64,000 nucleotides of DNA from Mesorhizobium loti (GCF_001510895.1 NZ_LPWA01000106.1:43887-107886); one strand, 5' to 3'; numbered from the stretch's first letter, positions 48,805 through 58,453 are shown. Numbers and translations are program-made. Notes: generated by a model from the letters alone, not told the origin.

Positions 48805-50750
48805 ATGCGCTTTCCGCCCGCCTTCCTCGACGAGATACGCGACCGTGTGCCGATTTCCTCGGTGATCGGCCAGCGCGTTTCGTGGGACAGGAAGAAGACC
48901 AACGCGTCGCGCGGCGATTTTTGGGCGTGCTGCCCGTTCCACGGCGAGAAGAGCCCGTCCTTCCACTGCGAGGACAAGAAGGGCCGCTATCATTGTTTCG
49001 GCTGCTCGGTGTCGGGCGACCATTTCAAGTTCCTGACTGAGCACGACGGCATGAGCTTCCCCGAAGCGGTCGAAAAGATCGCCGAGCTGGCCGGCGTGCC
49101 TATGCCGGTGCGCGACGCCGCGGAGGAACGCCGCGAGAAGGAGCGCGCCAGCCTGACCGACGTGATGGAAATGGCGACCGCCTTTTTCCAGGAGCGGCTG
49201 CAGGGACCGGAAGGCGCAAAGGCCCGCGCCTATCTGCGCGACCGAGGCTGACGCCGGCAACACAACAGTCGTTCCGGCTGGGCTATGCGCCGGACAGCCG
49301 CAACGCGCTGAAGGAACATCTCGCCGCCAAGGGTGTGCCGAAAACCGATATCGAAGCTTGCGGGCTGGTGCGGCACGGCGACGACATCCCAGTCTCCTAT
49401 GACTGGTTCCGCGACCGCATCATGTTTCCGATCCCGGATTCTCGCGGCAAGGTCATCGCCTTCGGCGGGCGGGCGCTGGCGCCCGATGCTCTGGCCAAAT
49501 ACATGAACTCGCCGGAGACCGAGCTCTTCCACAAAGGCAATGTGCTCTACAATTTCGCCCGGGCGCGCAAGGCAGTGGCAAAGGGCGGCACGGTGATTGC
49601 CGTCGAAGGCTATATGGACGTGATCGCGCTGGCGCAGGCCGGCTTCGAGAATGCCGTGGCGCCGCTCGGCACCGCGCTTACCGAAAACCAGCTCGAGCTT
49701 CTGTGGCGCATGGCCGGCGAGCCGATACTCTGCTTCGACGGCGACCAGGCCGGGCTGAAGGCGGCATGGCGCGCCGCCGATCTGGCCCTGCCGACGATCC
49801 AGCCCGGCCGCTCGGCGCGCTTTGCGCTGCTGCCGGAGGGCAAGGATCCGGACGACCTGGTTAAGGCGGATGGGCCGGACGCCTTCCGCGCGGTGCTGGC
49901 GGAAGCCAGGCCGCTTGCCGACCTTTTGTGGATGCGCGAGACAGCCGGCGGCGTCTTCGACACGCCGGAGCGCCGCGCCGAACTCGAAAAGAGGCTGCGC
50001 GAGATCACCAGCCGCATCCGCGACGAAAGCCTGCGCTACCACTATCAGCAGGAGATGCGCGAACGGGTCTTGAGCTTCTTCGGCTCGCAGCGCGGCACGC
50101 GGCAAGGTCATCAACGCCAGGACGGTCGGCCGGGCGAGCGTGGCAGAGGTTCGGCGCCAGGCGGGGCGTTTGGCCGGGGCGCTGCCGGTGCACGCACAGC
50201 CATCACCGAGAGCCTCGGCCGCTCGGCGCTGGTCAAGCGGACGGGTGAAGCCATGTCGATGCGCGAGGCGACGATCATCGTGGCGCTCATCAACCACCCG
50301 GCACTGATCGACGAGAATTTCGCGCATGTCGAATTCCTCGACCTCGCCAATTCGGACCTGCGGCGGTTGCACGCCGCTATCCTCGACGCGATGGCGCATG
50401 ATGCGGCCGACGACCGCGACGCGGTGATCGCCACGATCGTGCGCGCCGGGTGCGGCGACATCTGGGAGCGTGCGGTCGCGCTGATCAAGCGCGCAAGGCA
50501 GTGGCCGGCGCTCGAAACCGCGGGACTTGACGATGCCCGCGACGCCTTCAACCAGGCGCTGCACTTGCAGCGCAGCGCGCGCACCTTACATAGAGAGCTG
50601 AAACAGGCGCAGGCGGCGCTCGATGCAGACCCTTCGGATGAAAACTTCCGGCATCTCGTCGAGATTCAAGCGCAATTCAACGATATGCAGGCAACAGAAG
50701 CGCTGATCGAAGGGTTCGGCGTTTCATCGGGCAGGGCTGGACGCGTTTAG
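48805..50750 (+). CDS. dnaG: DNA primase, one frame break
   Basis: About 648 residues. Primase makes the RNA primers for replication. The N-terminal CHC2 zinc ribbon has C43, H46, C64 and C67 (ACCPFHGEKS and RYHCFGC). The TOPRIM core has AVEGYMDVIALAQAG and LCFDGDQAGLKAAWRAA. The C-terminal helicase-binding part ends at 50750. At about 49248 the frame stops as DRG*; adding one G gives RDRGLTPATQQSFRLGYAPDSR. An essential gene cannot be broken here, so this is almost certainly a sequence error. ATG 48805 matches the family start; longer frame starts exist. rpoD follows, the usual macromolecular synthesis order. Confidence 0.95.
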
Positions 50751-51174
50751 GTCCGAATCTGCCCCGAAAATGAAGTGGAAATATGCAGGCGCGTCGAAAC
50801 GACGCCTCTAAGTCGGGTAATTGATTCGCTTTTTTCATGCGAATCATGCCAGAGGCGCTTGACCTTCTGGCAGATTGGCGGAATCAGGACGATTCGAAAC
50901 GTTAACCGTGCCCCGGCGGCGGCGGGAAATTTTGAGCGATGCGAGGTGCTGGTCACTGGACAGGCAAAAGGCCTGCCACAGATACCAGGGTTAATCTGGA
51001 CTTAATGCATGGCGCCCAAAAGTGGAGACCGGTTTTGGGGCAACGACATGCACCAAACAAAGAGATGATGCGGTTACTGGCCCGGTAAGAAGCGTTCTGG
51101 TGCGAGCGCAACCGGTATGACCGGTCCGGCAAGCTACGCGGCTTCGATGTTGGGCCGCTTGGAGACGACAAAGA
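50751..51174. promoter_or_regulatory. dnaG-rpoD intergenic region with promoter(s) and a repeat
   Basis: 424 bases without a convincing gene. The stretch 50800-50900 is AT-richer and contains CTTGAC at 50858-50863, which could be a -35 element, although no clear -10 follows at the right spacing. A family 2-type repeat core occupies 51004-51070. The last 100 bases should hold the rpoD leader. Confidence 0.4.
51004..51070 (-). repeat. Dispersed repeat core related to family 2
   Basis: On the minus strand it reads TTTGTTTGGTGCATGTCG, then TTGCCCCAAAACCGG, then CACTTTTGGGCGCCATGCAT, an imperfect palindrome. The same layout is seen at 60333-60410 and, with CCCGAAACC in the centre, at 32569-32673 and 63911-64000. 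Confidence 0.7.
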
Positions 51175-53205
51175 ATGGCGACAAAGGAAAAGGAAGAGGT
51201 CGAGACCGAACGTGAAGGCGCCACCGATGGCCCTCTGCTCGACCTTTCCGATGATGCTGTCAAGAAGATGATCAAGGCCGCCAAGAAGCGCGGCTATGTG
51301 ACCATGGACGAGCTGAACTCGGTGCTGCCTTCGGAGGAAGTGACCTCCGAGCAGATCGAGGACACGATGGCGATGCTCTCCGACATGGGCATCAACGTCG
51401 TCGAGGACGACGAGCAGGGCGAGGAGGCGGAGGCGGCCGATTCGGGCGCCGATTCCGACGAGGACGCCAACGAGCTTGCCGAGCAGACCGGCACCGCCGT
51501 CGCCACCACGACGACCAAGAAAGAGCCGACCGACCGCACCGACGACCCGGTGCGCATGTATCTGCGCGAGATGGGCTCGGTCGAGCTTCTGTCGCGCGAA
51601 GGCGAAATCGCGATCGCCAAGCGCATCGAGGCCGGCCGCGAGACGATGATCGCAGGCCTGTGCGAAAGCCCGCTGACCTTCCAGGCCATCATCATCTGGC
51701 GCGACGAGCTCAACGAATCGAAGATCCTGCTGCGCGAGATCATCGACCTCGAGGCGACCTATGCCGGTCCCGAGGCCAAGCAGGCGCCGGTCGTCGAACG
51801 CGTCGAGGAAGCGCCCAAGCCCGAGGAAAAGCCGCGCGGCCGCGCGGCGGCGCGCGATGAAGAAGACGACATCACCAATGTCGGCAGCGACACGCGCGGG
51901 CTGGAGGAAGAGGAAGACGACGAGGACGAGGCAAGCCTGTCGCTCGCCGCGATGGAAGCGGAACTGCGCCCGCAGGTGATGGAGACGCTCGACGTCATCG
52001 CCGACACCTACAAGAAGCTGCGCAAGCTGCAGGACCAGCAGGTCGAGAACCGTCTCGCCGCCGCCGGCACGCTTTCGCCCAGCCAGGATCGCCGGCTGAA
52101 GGAGCTGAAGGACCAGCTCATCAAGGCGGTGAAGTCGCTGTCGCTCAACACCGCGCGCATCGAGGCGCTGGTCGAACAGCTCTACGACATCAACAAGCGC
52201 CTGGTGCAGAACGAGGGCAAGCTGCTCCGGCTCGCCGAAAGCTACGGCGTGCGCCGCGAGGAGTTCCTCAGGGAATATCAGGGCTCGGAGCTCGATCCGA
52301 ACTGGACGCGTTCGATCGCCAACCTGACGTCGCGCGGCTGGAAGGAGTTCACCAAGAACGAGAAGGACGCGATCAAGGAGCTGCGCGCCGAGATCCAGAG
52401 CCTCGCCACCGAGACGGCGATCTCGATCCTGGAATTCCGCAAGATCGTCAACCAGGTGCAGAAGGGCGAGCGCGAGGCGGCGATCGCCAAGAAGGAAATG
52501 GTCGAGGCGAACCTTCGCCTCGTCATCTCGATCGCCAAGAAATACACCAACCGCGGCCTGCAGTTCCTCGACCTGATCCAGGAAGGCAATATCGGCCTGA
52601 TGAAGGCGGTCGACAAATTCGAATACCGTCGCGGCTACAAGTTCTCGACCTACGCGACGTGGTGGATCCGGCAGGCGATCACCCGCTCGATCGCCGACCA
52701 GGCGCGCACCATCCGTATCCCGGTTCACATGATCGAGACGATCAACAAGATCGTGCGCACCTCGCGCCAGATGCTGCACGAGATCGGTCGCGAGCCGACG
52801 CCGGAGGAACTGGCCGAGAAGCTCGCAATGCCGCTCGAAAAAGTGCGCAAGGTGCTGAAGATCGCCAAGGAGCCGATCTCGCTCGAAACGCCGGTCGGCG
52901 ACGAGGAGGACTCGCATCTCGGCGACTTCATCGAGGACAAGATGGCGATCCTGCCGATTGACGCGGCGATCCAGGCCAATCTGCGCGAGACGACGACCCG
53001 TGTGCTCGCCTCGTTGACGCCGCGCGAGGAGCGCGTGCTCAGAATGCGCTTCGGCATCGGCATGAACACCGACCACACGCTAGAAGAGGTCGGCCAGCAG
53101 TTCTCGGTCACCCGTGAGCGTATCCGCCAGATCGAGGCCAAGGCGTTGCGCAAGCTCAAGCATCCGAGCCGGTCGCGCAAGCTCAGAAGCTTCCTCGACA
53201 GCTGA
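51175..53205 (+). CDS. rpoD: RNA polymerase primary sigma factor (sigma-70)
   Basis: A 676-residue primary sigma factor. Region 1.1 lies at the N-terminus, then an acidic insert rich in D/E near residues 220-265 that is typical of alphaproteobacteria. Region 2 reads [46 protein letters not shown], region 3 [15 protein letters not shown], and region 4.2 [32 protein letters not shown]. All are intact. It directs RNA polymerase to housekeeping promoters. It follows dnaG as in most proteobacteria and ends at a strong terminator. Confidence 0.98.
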   Translation: MATKEKEEVETEREGATDGPLLDLSDDAVKKMIKAAKKRGYVTMDELNSVLPSEEVTSEQIEDTMAMLSDMGINVVEDDEQGEEAEAADSGADSDEDANELAEQTGTAVATTTTKKEPTDRTDDPVRMYLREMGSVELLSREGEIAIAKRIEAGRETMIAGLCESPLTFQAIIIWRDELNESKILLREIIDLEATYAGPEAKQAPVVERVEEAPKPEEKPRGRAAARDEEDDITNVGSDTRGLEEEEDDEDEASLSLAAMEAELRPQVMETLDVIADTYKKLRKLQDQQVENRLAAAGTLSPSQDRRLKELKDQLIKAVKSLSLNTARIEALVEQLYDINKRLVQNEGKLLRLAESYGVRREEFLREYQGSELDPNWTRSIANLTSRGWKEFTKNEKDAIKELRAEIQSLATETAISILEFRKIVNQVQKGEREAAIAKKEMVEANLRLVISIAKKYTNRGLQFLDLIQEGNIGLMKAVDKFEYRRGYKFSTYATWWIRQAITRSIADQARTIRIPVHMIETINKIVRTSRQMLHEIGREPTPEELAEKLAMPLEKVRKVLKIAKEPISLETPVGDEEDSHLGDFIEDKMAILPIDAAIQANLRETTTRVLASLTPREERVLRMRFGIGMNTDHTLEEVGQQFSVTRERIRQIEAKALRKLKHPSRSRKLRSFLDS

Positions 53206-53230
53206 TACGGAAATCAGACAACCATCGAAA

Positions 53231-53253
53231 GGGCGCCATTGGCGCCCTTTTTT
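53231..53253 (+). terminator. Rho-independent terminator of rpoD
   Basis: A stem GGGCGCC (53231-53237) with GGCGCCC (53241-53247) and a 3-base loop, followed by six Ts. It starts 25 bases after the rpoD stop. Confidence 0.9.
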
Positions 53254-53412
53254 GCGTTCCAACCATCGCACTGCCGCCTTGCCCGGGCTGTTCGACAGGA
53301 GGATAATTTTGCGGTCGGATGCATTTGTGGGCGACAAGCCGGATGCCCGCCCCGGCGCGCCGGTCGTAACGGCCAAAGCGCCGTGCTCCGTGGCACCGGA
53401 GGGAGGTATGCC

Positions 53413-53706
53413 ATGACGACCTACATCATGCTGATCAACTGGACGGAGCAGGGCGCCAAGAACGTGCGTGAGTCGCCGAAGCGGCTCGATGCCGGCAAGA
53501 AGCTGCTGGGGGAGATGGGCGGATCGTTCAAGGCGTTCTATCTGACCATGGGCGAATGCGACATGGTCGCCATTGTCGAAGCGCCGGACGATGCGGTGCT
53601 CGCGCGCTTTGCGCTGATGCTGTCATCGGGCGGTAATGTCAGGACGCGGACGATGAAGGCGTTTCCGGAGTTCGCCTATCGCGAGATCATCAGTTCGCTA
53701 GGATAG
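53413..53706 (+). CDS. GYD domain protein
   Basis: A 97-residue soluble protein of the GYD family: MTTYIMLINWTEQGAKNVRESPKRLDAGKKLLGEMGGSFKAFYLTMGECDMVAIVEAPDDAVLARFAL. The family is a dimeric ferredoxin-like alpha/beta barrel with the GexDmv strand, common in rhizobia and cyanobacteria, without a proven function. GGAGGGAGG lies just before ATG 53413. Confidence 0.88.
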   Translation: MTTYIMLINWTEQGAKNVRESPKRLDAGKKLLGEMGGSFKAFYLTMGECDMVAIVEAPDDAVLARFALMLSSGGNVRTRTMKAFPEFAYREIISSLG

Positions 53707-53766
53707 GGCGCCGTTGCAGGCACGTGCACGGTTGCGGAGCGTCACAGCGCATCCGATAGTCGCGTC

Positions 53767-54147
53767 ATGCCCAAACCCCTGCTGACGGTCTGGTACAATA
53801 CACGCTGCCCTGTCTGCGACGCAGGCATCAACCACCAGAAGCGGCGGCTGATCGAGGCGGTCAAGGCAGGCCGCGTCGAATTCCGCGACATCAATTTCGA
53901 GCCTGCGGCGCTGGCCGGATATGGCGCCTCGCTGGAGGACATCCGCCGCCGGCTGCATGCGACCGATGCCGAAGGCAGGCTGCTGGTCGGCGCGGATGTG
54001 GCGGTCGCGGTCTGGCGGATGACGCCGGGCGAAAGCTGGCTGGCGACATTGTTCGGCAATCCGATCGCGCTGCCGCTGACGCGCTTCGCCTATGACCGTT
54101 TCGCCGATCTTCTCTACGCCTGGAACCGCCGCAAGGGCCGCTGGTAG
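53767..54147 (+). CDS. DCC-family thiol-disulfide oxidoreductase-like protein (DUF393)
   Basis: A 126-residue protein with the DCC family start LTVWYNTRCPVCDAGINHQKRRL, in which the CPVC pair follows YNTxC. Then come EFRDINFEP, the conserved RLHATDAEGRLLVGADVAVAVWRMTPGESWLA and the C-terminal basic tail WNRRKGRW. The family is predicted to be thioredoxin-like; direct evidence for redox activity is limited. It sits between the GYD gene and the PadR operator region. Confidence 0.88.
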   Translation: MPKPLLTVWYNTRCPVCDAGINHQKRRLIEAVKAGRVEFRDINFEPAALAGYGASLEDIRRRLHATDAEGRLLVGADVAVAVWRMTPGESWLATLFGNPIALPLTRFAYDRFADLLYAWNRRKGRW

Positions 54148-54222
54148 CCTGTTTCTCCGACAGGTTGCCTCGCGTTTCGATCGCTTGGGCACGTTCTCTT
54201 GGCGCCCACCTCGATACATCGT

Positions 54223-54272
54223 AAGATATATCTTGACTCGACAAAGGTTGCGACCTAACTAAGATATATCTT
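54223..54272. promoter_or_regulatory. Two AAGATATATCTT palindromes upstream of the PadR gene
   Basis: The 12-base perfect palindrome AAGATATATCTT occurs at 54223-54234 and at 54261-54272, 38 bases apart, and the second is 24 bases before the PadR start. This fits autoregulation by the PadR protein. The spacing is near 3.6 helical turns. Confidence 0.75.
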
Positions 54273-54296
54273 AAGACATAACTCAAGGAGCAATCC

Positions 54297-54953
54297 ATGC
54301 ACAAACACAATCATTTCGGCGAGCGCATGTTCATGCATATGGCCGGCCGTTTCGGCGGCCGTGGCGGCGGCTTCGGGCCGTTCGGGCACGGCATGCGCGG
54401 CGGCGGTCGTGGCGGCCCGGGCGACATGTTCCGTGCCGGTCGCATGCTGGCCGACGGCGACCTCAAGCTGATCACGCTATCGCTTCTGGCCGAGGCGCCG
54501 CGCCACGGCTACGACATCATCAAGGCGCTGGAGGAGCGCACCAGCGGCATCTACAGCCCGAGCCCCGGCGTGGTCTATCCGACGCTGACCTTCCTCGAGG
54601 AAGCGGGCTATGCCGTCTCGTCCAGCGAAGGCAACAAGAAGGTGTTTTCGATCACCGAGGCGGGCCGGGCGCATCTCGAGGAAAACCGCGAGATGATCGA
54701 CCACGTGCTCGACCACCTCGAGCGTTTCGGCCGCAAGATGGCCAAGGCGCGCGACTGGTTCGGCTGGAGCGACGAGGGCGAGGACGGCGGACGGCGCGGT
54801 CGGCATGAAAAGCGGGACCGGTTCCGCGCGCTGCGGCATCGGCTGCGCGCCGCGCTCAGCGATATCGTCGATGCGCCGGAAGACAAGCAGGCCGAGGCGA
54901 TCAGCATCCTGGAAGATGCCGCCGCAGCCCTCGAGGCGCTGTCGCGCCGCTGA
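54297..54953 (+). CDS. PadR-family transcriptional regulator with Gly/His-rich N-terminus
   Basis: A 218-residue regulator. The first 50 residues are rich in H, G and R (MHKHNHFGERMFMHMAGRFG...), possibly metal binding or disordered. The PadR winged helix follows: LKLITLSLLAEAPRHGYDIIKALEERTSGIYSPSPGVVYPTLTFLEEAGYAV and VFSITEAGRAHLEEN. A helical C-terminal half ends EAISILEDAAAALEALSRR. Ahead of the gene are two 12-base palindromes. AAGGAG precedes ATG 54297. The target other than itself is not visible; the signal is unknown. Confidence 0.9.
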   Translation: MHKHNHFGERMFMHMAGRFGGRGGGFGPFGHGMRGGGRGGPGDMFRAGRMLADGDLKLITLSLLAEAPRHGYDIIKALEERTSGIYSPSPGVVYPTLTFLEEAGYAVSSSEGNKKVFSITEAGRAHLEENREMIDHVLDHLERFGRKMAKARDWFGWSDEGEDGGRRGRHEKRDRFRALRHRLRAALSDIVDAPEDKQAEAISILEDAAAALEALSRR

Positions 54954-55020
54954 GGACAATGGCTGGCTCCGAAGGAGCTATTGCCCGAGCCAATTTTTTC
55001 GAGGCCACGCTGTAGTGAAA

Positions 55021-55055
55021 ATCGTCCTGCAACGCGCTATGTGATGCAGGACGAT
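55021..55055 (+). promoter_or_regulatory. Hairpin in the leader of the HlyU-like gene
   Basis: A perfect 11-bp stem, ATCGTCCTGCA (55021-55031) with TGCAGGACGAT (55045-55055), and a 13-base loop. It lies immediately before the ribosome binding site (GGAGG, 55062-55066) of the gene at 55076. It may be an mRNA leader element or an operator; no T run makes it a clear terminator. Confidence 0.5.
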
Positions 55056-55075
55056 TGCCGTTGGAGGATATTGAA

Positions 55076-55369
55076 ATGTCTTTTCTGAAACGTCTTTTCG
55101 GCGGCGGTGGCGGCGAGGCGGCAGAGGCCGGGGCCGCGAAGCCGGCAAAGCAGGTCGAGCACAAGGGATTCCTGATCAGCGCCACGCCCTACAAGGCCGA
55201 CGGTCAGTACCAGACCTGCGGCGTCGTCTCCAAGGAAGTGGACGGCGTGATGAAGGAGCATCGCTTCATCCGCGCCGACCGTTTCGCCGGGCTGGATGAT
55301 GCCGTCGACATCTCGATCAAGAAGGGCATCCAGCTCGTCGACGAGCAGGGCGAGAGGATGTTCGGGTAG
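55076..55369 (+). CDS. HlyU family protein
   Basis: A 97-residue protein beginning MSFLKRLFGGGGGEAAEAG and then HKGFLISATPYKADGQYQTCGVVSKEVDGVMKEHRFIRADRFAGLDDAVDISIKKGIQLVDEQG. This is the family annotated in alphaproteobacteria as HlyU-type transcriptional activator, but it is unlike the ArsR-fold HlyU of Vibrio and no DNA-binding motif is evident. Treat a regulatory role as unproven. TTGGAGGAT precedes the ATG. Confidence 0.85.
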   Translation: MSFLKRLFGGGGGEAAEAGAAKPAKQVEHKGFLISATPYKADGQYQTCGVVSKEVDGVMKEHRFIRADRFAGLDDAVDISIKKGIQLVDEQGERMFG

Positions 55370-55393
55370 CCGCCGCGCGCTTTTTTGCCCCGA

Positions 55394-56326
55394 TCAGAAC
55401 GCGACCTTGTCGCCGCCCTTGAGCTGCAGGATCTGCCGCGCCTCGTCGGGCGTGGCGATCGAGGCGCCGAGCCCCTCGATGATCTGGCGGACCTTGGTCA
55501 CCTGCTCGGCGCTGGAGCGGGCAAGCTTGCCCTTGCCGATCCACAGCGAGTCCTCCAGGCCGACCCGCACATTGCCGCCCAGTGCGATCGCCTGTGTGGC
55601 GATGGGCAACTGGTGGCGGCCGGCGCCCAGCACCGACCAGTGGTAGTCTTTGCCGAACAGCCGGTCGGCCGTGCGCTTCATGTGGGCGACGTCTTCCGGG
55701 TGCGTGCCGATGCCGCCGAGGATGCCGAACACGCTCTGGACGAAGAACGGCGCCTTCACCAGGCCGCGCTCGACGAAATGCGCCAGCGTGTAGAGATGGC
55801 CGATGTCATAGCACTCGATCTCGAAGCGCGTGCCGTTGTCGGCGCAGGTGCGCAATATGTGCTCGATGTCGCCGAAAGTGTTGCGGAAGATGCGGTCGCG
55901 CGAGGATTCGAGATAGGGCCGCTCCCAATCGTGCTCGAAAGTCTTGAACCGCTCCAGCATCGGAAACAGCGCGAAATTCATCGACCCCATGTTGAGCGAC
56001 GCGACCTCGGGCGCGAAAACCTTCGCCGGCCTGACCCGCTCTTCCACGCTCATGGTCGCGGCGCCGCCGGTGGTGATGTTGACGACGCAGTTGGAGCGCT
56101 GCTTGATAACCTGCAGGAACGGCGCGAATGCCTCCGGCGACTGGTCGGGGCGTCCGTCGGCCGGATTGCGGGCATGAAGGTGGACGATCGCAGCACCGGC
56201 CTCGGCCGCCTCGATGGCCGCCGTGGCGATTTCTTCCGCCGTCACCGGCAGATGCGGCGACATCGACGGGGTGTGGATCGAGCCTGTGACCGCGCAGGTG
56301 ATGATGATCTTGTTCTGGTTTGCCAC
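55394..56326 (-). CDS. BKACE family (DUF849) beta-keto acid cleavage enzyme
   Basis: A 310-residue zinc-dependent TIM-barrel enzyme of the Kce/BKACE family, which condenses a beta-keto acid with acetyl-CoA and splits it into an acetoacetyl group and a new acyl-CoA. The metal motif is VHLHARNPADGRP, with NITTGG, the GSMNF segment, EIECYDIGHL and the VRVGLEDSLWIGKGKLA block also typical. The start is GTG 56324-56326 (minus strand). The remnant of a sugar permease lies immediately upstream, so the gene may have belonged to a transport operon. Confidence 0.9.
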   Translation of the reverse strand: MANQNKIIITCAVTGSIHTPSMSPHLPVTAEEIATAAIEAAEAGAAIVHLHARNPADGRPDQSPEAFAPFLQVIKQRSNCVVNITTGGAATMSVEERVRPAKVFAPEVASLNMGSMNFALFPMLERFKTFEHDWERPYLESSRDRIFRNTFGDIEHILRTCADNGTRFEIECYDIGHLYTLAHFVERGLVKAPFFVQSVFGILGGIGTHPEDVAHMKRTADRLFGKDYHWSVLGAGRHQLPIATQAIALGGNVRVGLEDSLWIGKGKLARSSAEQVTKVRQIIEGLGASIATPDEARQILQLKGGDKVAF

Positions 56327-56363
56327 TTTGTGATGCCTCGATCTTTCGCTATTTGACCGCGCC

Positions 56364-56592
56364 TTATTCGACCGCCCCCTGGGTGATGCCGGAGATGAAA
56401 CTGCTTCGACAGCACGATGTAGAGCAGCGTAATCGGCAGTGCCGCCAGTGTCAGCCCGGTGAACAGCATCCCCGGTCGGTGGTGAATTCGCCGGCGAACA
56501 TGGTCAGCCCCTGCGGCAGTGTCGTCAAATTGCCGGAGGCGGTCAGCACCAGCGGGAAGAAAAAGTCGTTCCAGATCGGCAGTGCTCGATGA
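56364..56592 (-). pseudogene. Truncated MalG-type sugar permease remnant
   Basis: Read with frame changes, the minus strand gives the last 75 or so residues of a CUT1 permease: LPIWNDFFFPLVLTASG, LTTLPQGLTMFAGEFTTD, then TGLTLAALPITLLYIVLSKQF and the typical ending ISGITQGAVE with stop at 56364. Breaks lie near 56475 (a missing G) and 56388 (an extra T). About 200 N-terminal residues are absent; what precedes it is a terminator and azoR. The gene is therefore a true deletion remnant, not only a sequence-error victim. Confidence 0.75.
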
Positions 56593-56598
56593 TCATGC

Positions 56599-56632
56599 AA
56601 AAAGGCAGGCGCCGACCGGCGCCTGCCTTTTT
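56599..56632. terminator. Strong bidirectional terminator
   Basis: A 10-bp stem GGCAGGCGCC paired with GGCGCCTGCC around GAC C, with five As on one side and five Ts on the other. It ends the azoR transcript (minus strand, stop at 56650) and would also shield the permease remnant. Confidence 0.85.
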
Positions 56633-56649
56633 CATTGTTAGGGCGATGA

Positions 56650-57294
56650 TTACGCAGCCACGGCGATCTGGCCGGCATTGGTGGCAGCGGCAGCGATGGC
56701 GTCGACCTTGGCGGTCGCCTTGGCGAGCGCCGCGGCGACAGCGTCGGCACCCATGCCCACGCCTTCGACGCGGATGACTTCGACGTCGGTCATGCCGAGG
56801 AAGGCAAGCACGCTGCGCAGATAGGGGATGGCGTGGTCCATCTGCACGGCGGCGCCCTCGGAATAGATGCCGCCGGAAGCAAGCACGATATAGACCTTCT
56901 TGCCGGTGACGAGGCCTTTCGGGCCGTTCTCGCCATAAGCAAAAGTCCTGCCCGAGCGGGCGACGTGGTCGATCCACGACTTCAACGTCGAGGAGATGTT
57001 GAAGTTGATAAAGCCGGTGGCGAGGATGATCGTGTCGGCCGCGAACAACTCGTCGAGCACCGCATCGGACACGCCGACCACCTCGGCCTGGCGCTGGCTG
57101 CGCGCCTCGGCGGGCGTGTAGATGCCGGTCGCATAATCGGGGTCGATATGCGGCAGCGGCTTGGCGACGAGATCGTGCACGACAAGCTTGGCAGCAGGGT
57201 CTGCAGCAAGCAGTTTCTGGGCGAGGTCGGTGGCGACGTGGGTCGAGTGCGAAGCAGCGCCGCGCGGGCTGGACATAACAAGCAGAATAGACAT
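56650..57294 (-). CDS. azoR: FMN-dependent NADH-azoreductase
   Basis: A 214-residue flavodoxin-like quinone/azo reductase that moves hydride from NADH via FMN. MSILLVMSSPRGAASHSTHVA is the phosphate loop (SPRGxxSxS), TIILATGFINFNISSTLKSWIDHVARSGRTFAY is the conserved central block (P/G-x-x-N-F-x-x-x-x-L-K-W-I-D), and VYIVLASGGIY the following FMN contact. It is divergent from a LysR regulator, the common arrangement. Confidence 0.93.
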   Translation of the reverse strand: MSILLVMSSPRGAASHSTHVATDLAQKLLAADPAAKLVVHDLVAKPLPHIDPDYATGIYTPAEARSQRQAEVVGVSDAVLDELFAADTIILATGFINFNISSTLKSWIDHVARSGRTFAYGENGPKGLVTGKKVYIVLASGGIYSEGAAVQMDHAIPYLRSVLAFLGMTDVEVIRVEGVGMGADAVAAALAKATAKVDAIAAAATNAGQIAVAA

Positions 57295-57406
57295 GGCGGT
57301 GTCCCCTTGGGGTTGGATTGAAAACTTCCCCGCCTATATGGGATTGCGGCTCTATCTGGAAAACTGGTATAATTTGCATGGTATCCATCTAGAATATGGA
57401 TTGATC

Positions 57407-58354
57407 ATGCAACCAAATCCAACACTCGATCAGCTTCAGATCCTGGTGGCGGTGGCTGACACCGGCAGCTTCTCGGCCGCGGGGCGCAAGCTCAACCGGG
57501 CGCAGTCGGTGGTGAGCTACGGCATTTCCAATCTCGAAGCGCAGCTCGGCCTGAAACTGTTCGAGCGTGAAGGCGTGCGCGAGCCGCAGCTGACCGATGT
57601 CGGCAAGGCGATGCTGGAGGACGCACGGCGCATGATCGGCGTCCTGCAGCGCATCCGCTCGCGCGCCGACGGCTACCGGCAAGGGCTGGAGGCGGAAGTG
57701 AGCGTGTCGGTCGACGTGGCGTTGCCTTCGCCGGCGCTCGTGCGGGTGCTCAAGGCCTTCGAGGCCCAGTTCCCCGCGGTGATGCTGCGGCTTTATATCG
57801 GCTCGCTCGGCCTGATCGTCGATCAGGTCGTCAACGGCCAGTCGGACCTTGGCTTTGGCGGGCTGATTGGTGAAGCCGACGTCAATCTGCTGCGCATCGG
57901 CTTCACCTCGATGGTGCCGGCGGCTGCACCCGACCACCCGCTGGCGAAACTGCCGAAACCTGTGGCCGTCGAGGATCTGCGTGAGCATATCCAGCTCGTC
58001 GTCTCCGACCAGTCGGAGCGGACGCGCGGACGCGACTATGGCGTGTTCGCCTATCGAACCTGGCGGCTGACGGATGTACGCACCAAGCACGCGCTGATGC
58101 GCGAGGGTCTCGGCTGGGGCGGCCTGCCGCGCTGGCTGATTGCCGACGATCTCGCCAGCGGCAGGCTGGTCGAGCTCGATCTCGAGCCCTATCGCGAAGT
58201 CCGCGCGCCGCTCTATGCCATGCACCGCAGCGACCGCAGCCCCAAACCGGCGGCATCCTGGCTGATCGACGAATTCAAGCGGCAGCTCGGCTGCTTCAAC
58301 GAGATGGAGCCGGGCGTCTGGACGGAGGAGGGGCCGGAGACAAGCCGTCCATGA
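57407..58354 (+). CDS. LysR-type regulator divergent from azoR
   Basis: A 315-residue LTTR starting MQPNPTLDQLQILVAVADTGSFSAAGRKLNRAQSVVSYGISNLEAQLGLKLFERE. A standard effector-binding domain follows, ending EFKRQLGCFNEMEPG. The start at ATG 57407 is the family start; the frame is open further upstream. The 112 bases between it and azoR include TGGTATAATTTGCATGGTATCCATCTAGAATATGG, with TGGTAT...ATACC-like half sites suited to an LTTR box. It probably activates azoR. Confidence 0.9.
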   Translation: MQPNPTLDQLQILVAVADTGSFSAAGRKLNRAQSVVSYGISNLEAQLGLKLFEREGVREPQLTDVGKAMLEDARRMIGVLQRIRSRADGYRQGLEAEVSVSVDVALPSPALVRVLKAFEAQFPAVMLRLYIGSLGLIVDQVVNGQSDLGFGGLIGEADVNLLRIGFTSMVPAAAPDHPLAKLPKPVAVEDLREHIQLVVSDQSERTRGRDYGVFAYRTWRLTDVRTKHALMREGLGWGGLPRWLIADDLASGRLVELDLEPYREVRAPLYAMHRSDRSPKPAASWLIDEFKRQLGCFNEMEPGVWTEEGPETSRP

Positions 58355-58453
58355 GCTTCACGTTGGCAGCAGATGTCGGCATTGGCTCCGGCCATATGGC
58401 TGGAGCCCTTCGCGGCGATCTATGCTGGAGCGACTTGAATCGGACCCTGCTGC

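Noticed and set aside
49220..49270. Programmed frameshift in dnaG
   Set aside because: The site (GACCGAGGCTGAC) has no slippery heptamer or stimulatory hairpin, and ten other genes show the same type of break, so a sequence error is the simpler explanation.
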